DNA of 5,595 nucleotides, from NCBI GenBank assembly GCA_947379685.1, contig CANCOG010000355.1, positions 1-5,595 on the forward strand, given 5' to 3'. This DNA is from Flavipsychrobacter stenotrophus. GTDB taxonomy: Bacteria > Bacteroidota > Bacteroidia > Chitinophagales > Chitinophagaceae. A program made the position numbers and the translations under genes. This document shows positions 5,201-5,595 of the stretch, piece by piece. Position 1 is the stretch's first letter; every line of letters begins with the position of its first letter. The notes beneath the pieces were generated by a model, which saw nothing but the letters and a program-made list of their open reading frames with translations, was not told the origin of the DNA and ran no database searches.

Positions 5201-5595
5201 TTACATCTTTATTATTTTGAAGGTCTTTGGATAGTATTTACTGGTTACCTTTATGAAATATGTGCCAGCAGGAAAATTGGAGATGTCTATTTCTTTTTCG
5301 TTCGATTGGCAATCAGTAATGGAAATAATTTTTTGTCCAAATAAATCCATCATTTCAATTGAAGAGTATGGTTCCAGGTTGGTAACGTTGATTTTTGATG
5401 AACTTGGGTTTGGGAAAACGTTCACTTCGTTATCATTTGCTGCAACATTTTTTACGCCCTCTGGTATGTAAAATCCTATCGGGAGGAATTTGTAGTTAAA
5501 TTGCGAGTCGGTAGGGTAGCATATGTTGTTTGGCATCACATGGATTTTGAAATTACAAAGTCCCGCGATAAGCGAATTAATGTAAAAGCAGGTAA
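5201..5595 (-). CDS. C-terminal part of a T9SS type-A sorting domain-containing protein (5' end outside window)
   Basis: The minus-strand frame runs open from the right edge to TAA (complement of 5201-5203), giving 130 visible residues. The GTG/ATG pair at 5539-5534 is not a convincing start, because the frame continues upstream without a stop (T-C-F-Y-I-N-S-L-I-A-G-L-C-N-F-K-I-H-V) and no signal peptide follows it. The last 70 or so residues are a T9SS type-A C-terminal domain: FPNP at 60-63, then S-S-K-I-N-V, M-D-L-F-G-Q-K-I-I-S, E-I-D-I-S-N-F-P-A-G-T-Y-F-I-K-V and terminal K-T-F-K-I-I-K-M. The domain that determines function is upstream and not visible, so only secretion by T9SS can be inferred. 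The lower GC content of this stretch compared with the NHL gene is visible by eye but was not measured. Confidence 0.85.
   Translation of the reverse strand, partial: TCFYINSLIAGLCNFKIHVMPNNICYPTDSQFNYKFLPIGFYIPEGVKNVAANDNEVNVFPNPSSSKINVTNLEPYSSIEMMDLFGQKIISITDCQSNEKEIDISNFPAGTYFIKVTSKYYPKTFKIIKM

Noticed and set aside
5253..5471. Open frame on + opposite the right-hand T9SS gene
   Set aside because: It is the antisense of a clear FPNP-type sorting domain and shows no features of its own.
5534..5539. GTG/ATG pair as the start of the minus-strand T9SS gene
   Set aside because: The frame continues open to the window edge. The resulting 112-residue protein would have a T9SS signal but no Sec signal peptide, which makes no sense for an exported protein.

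Overview
The window looks like a chromosomal piece of a Bacteroidota genome, most plausibly a Chitinophagaceae-like member (inference). Three gene products end in a type IX secretion system (T9SS) type-A C-terminal sorting domain with a (Y/F)PNP motif. Two small proteins carry lipoprotein signal peptides. The gene starts have A-rich leaders with little or no Shine-Dalgarno sequence. Several intergenic regions hold a TAnnTTTG-like element, the -7 box of the Bacteroidota sigma factor. All three traits are typical of that phylum.

Layout, left to right. The 3' part of a large secreted NHL-repeat / Ig-like / T9SS protein is on + (1-1176) and enters from the left edge. A small lipoprotein with a transthyretin-like (prealbumin-like) beta-sandwich pattern is on + (1246-1632). 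It converges on, and overlaps by 11 bp, an acyltransferase-3 integral membrane protein on - (1622-2659). A 193-bp divergent intergenic region (2660-2852) follows, then a complete T9SS-secreted protein of unknown function on + (2853-3953) closed by a strong intrinsic terminator (3984-4016). Next is a probable two-gene operon on +: an outer-membrane beta-barrel-like protein (from GTG 4075 to 4749) and, 9 bp later, a small lipoprotein (4759-5175). Finally, the 3' end of another T9SS-exported protein is on - (5201-5595) and leaves through the right edge.

Almost everything here is cell-envelope or secreted. Three proteins are predicted to cross the outer membrane by T9SS, two are lipoproteins, one is a candidate outer-membrane barrel and one is an inner-membrane acyltransferase that probably modifies a surface glycan. 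No T9SS machinery gene, tRNA, rRNA, CRISPR array or mobile element was seen. I found no convincing new multi-gene system. The items most worth a second look are the barrel-lipoprotein pair, the shared CTAATTT promoter-like elements, and the unassigned middle domain of the 2853-3953 protein.
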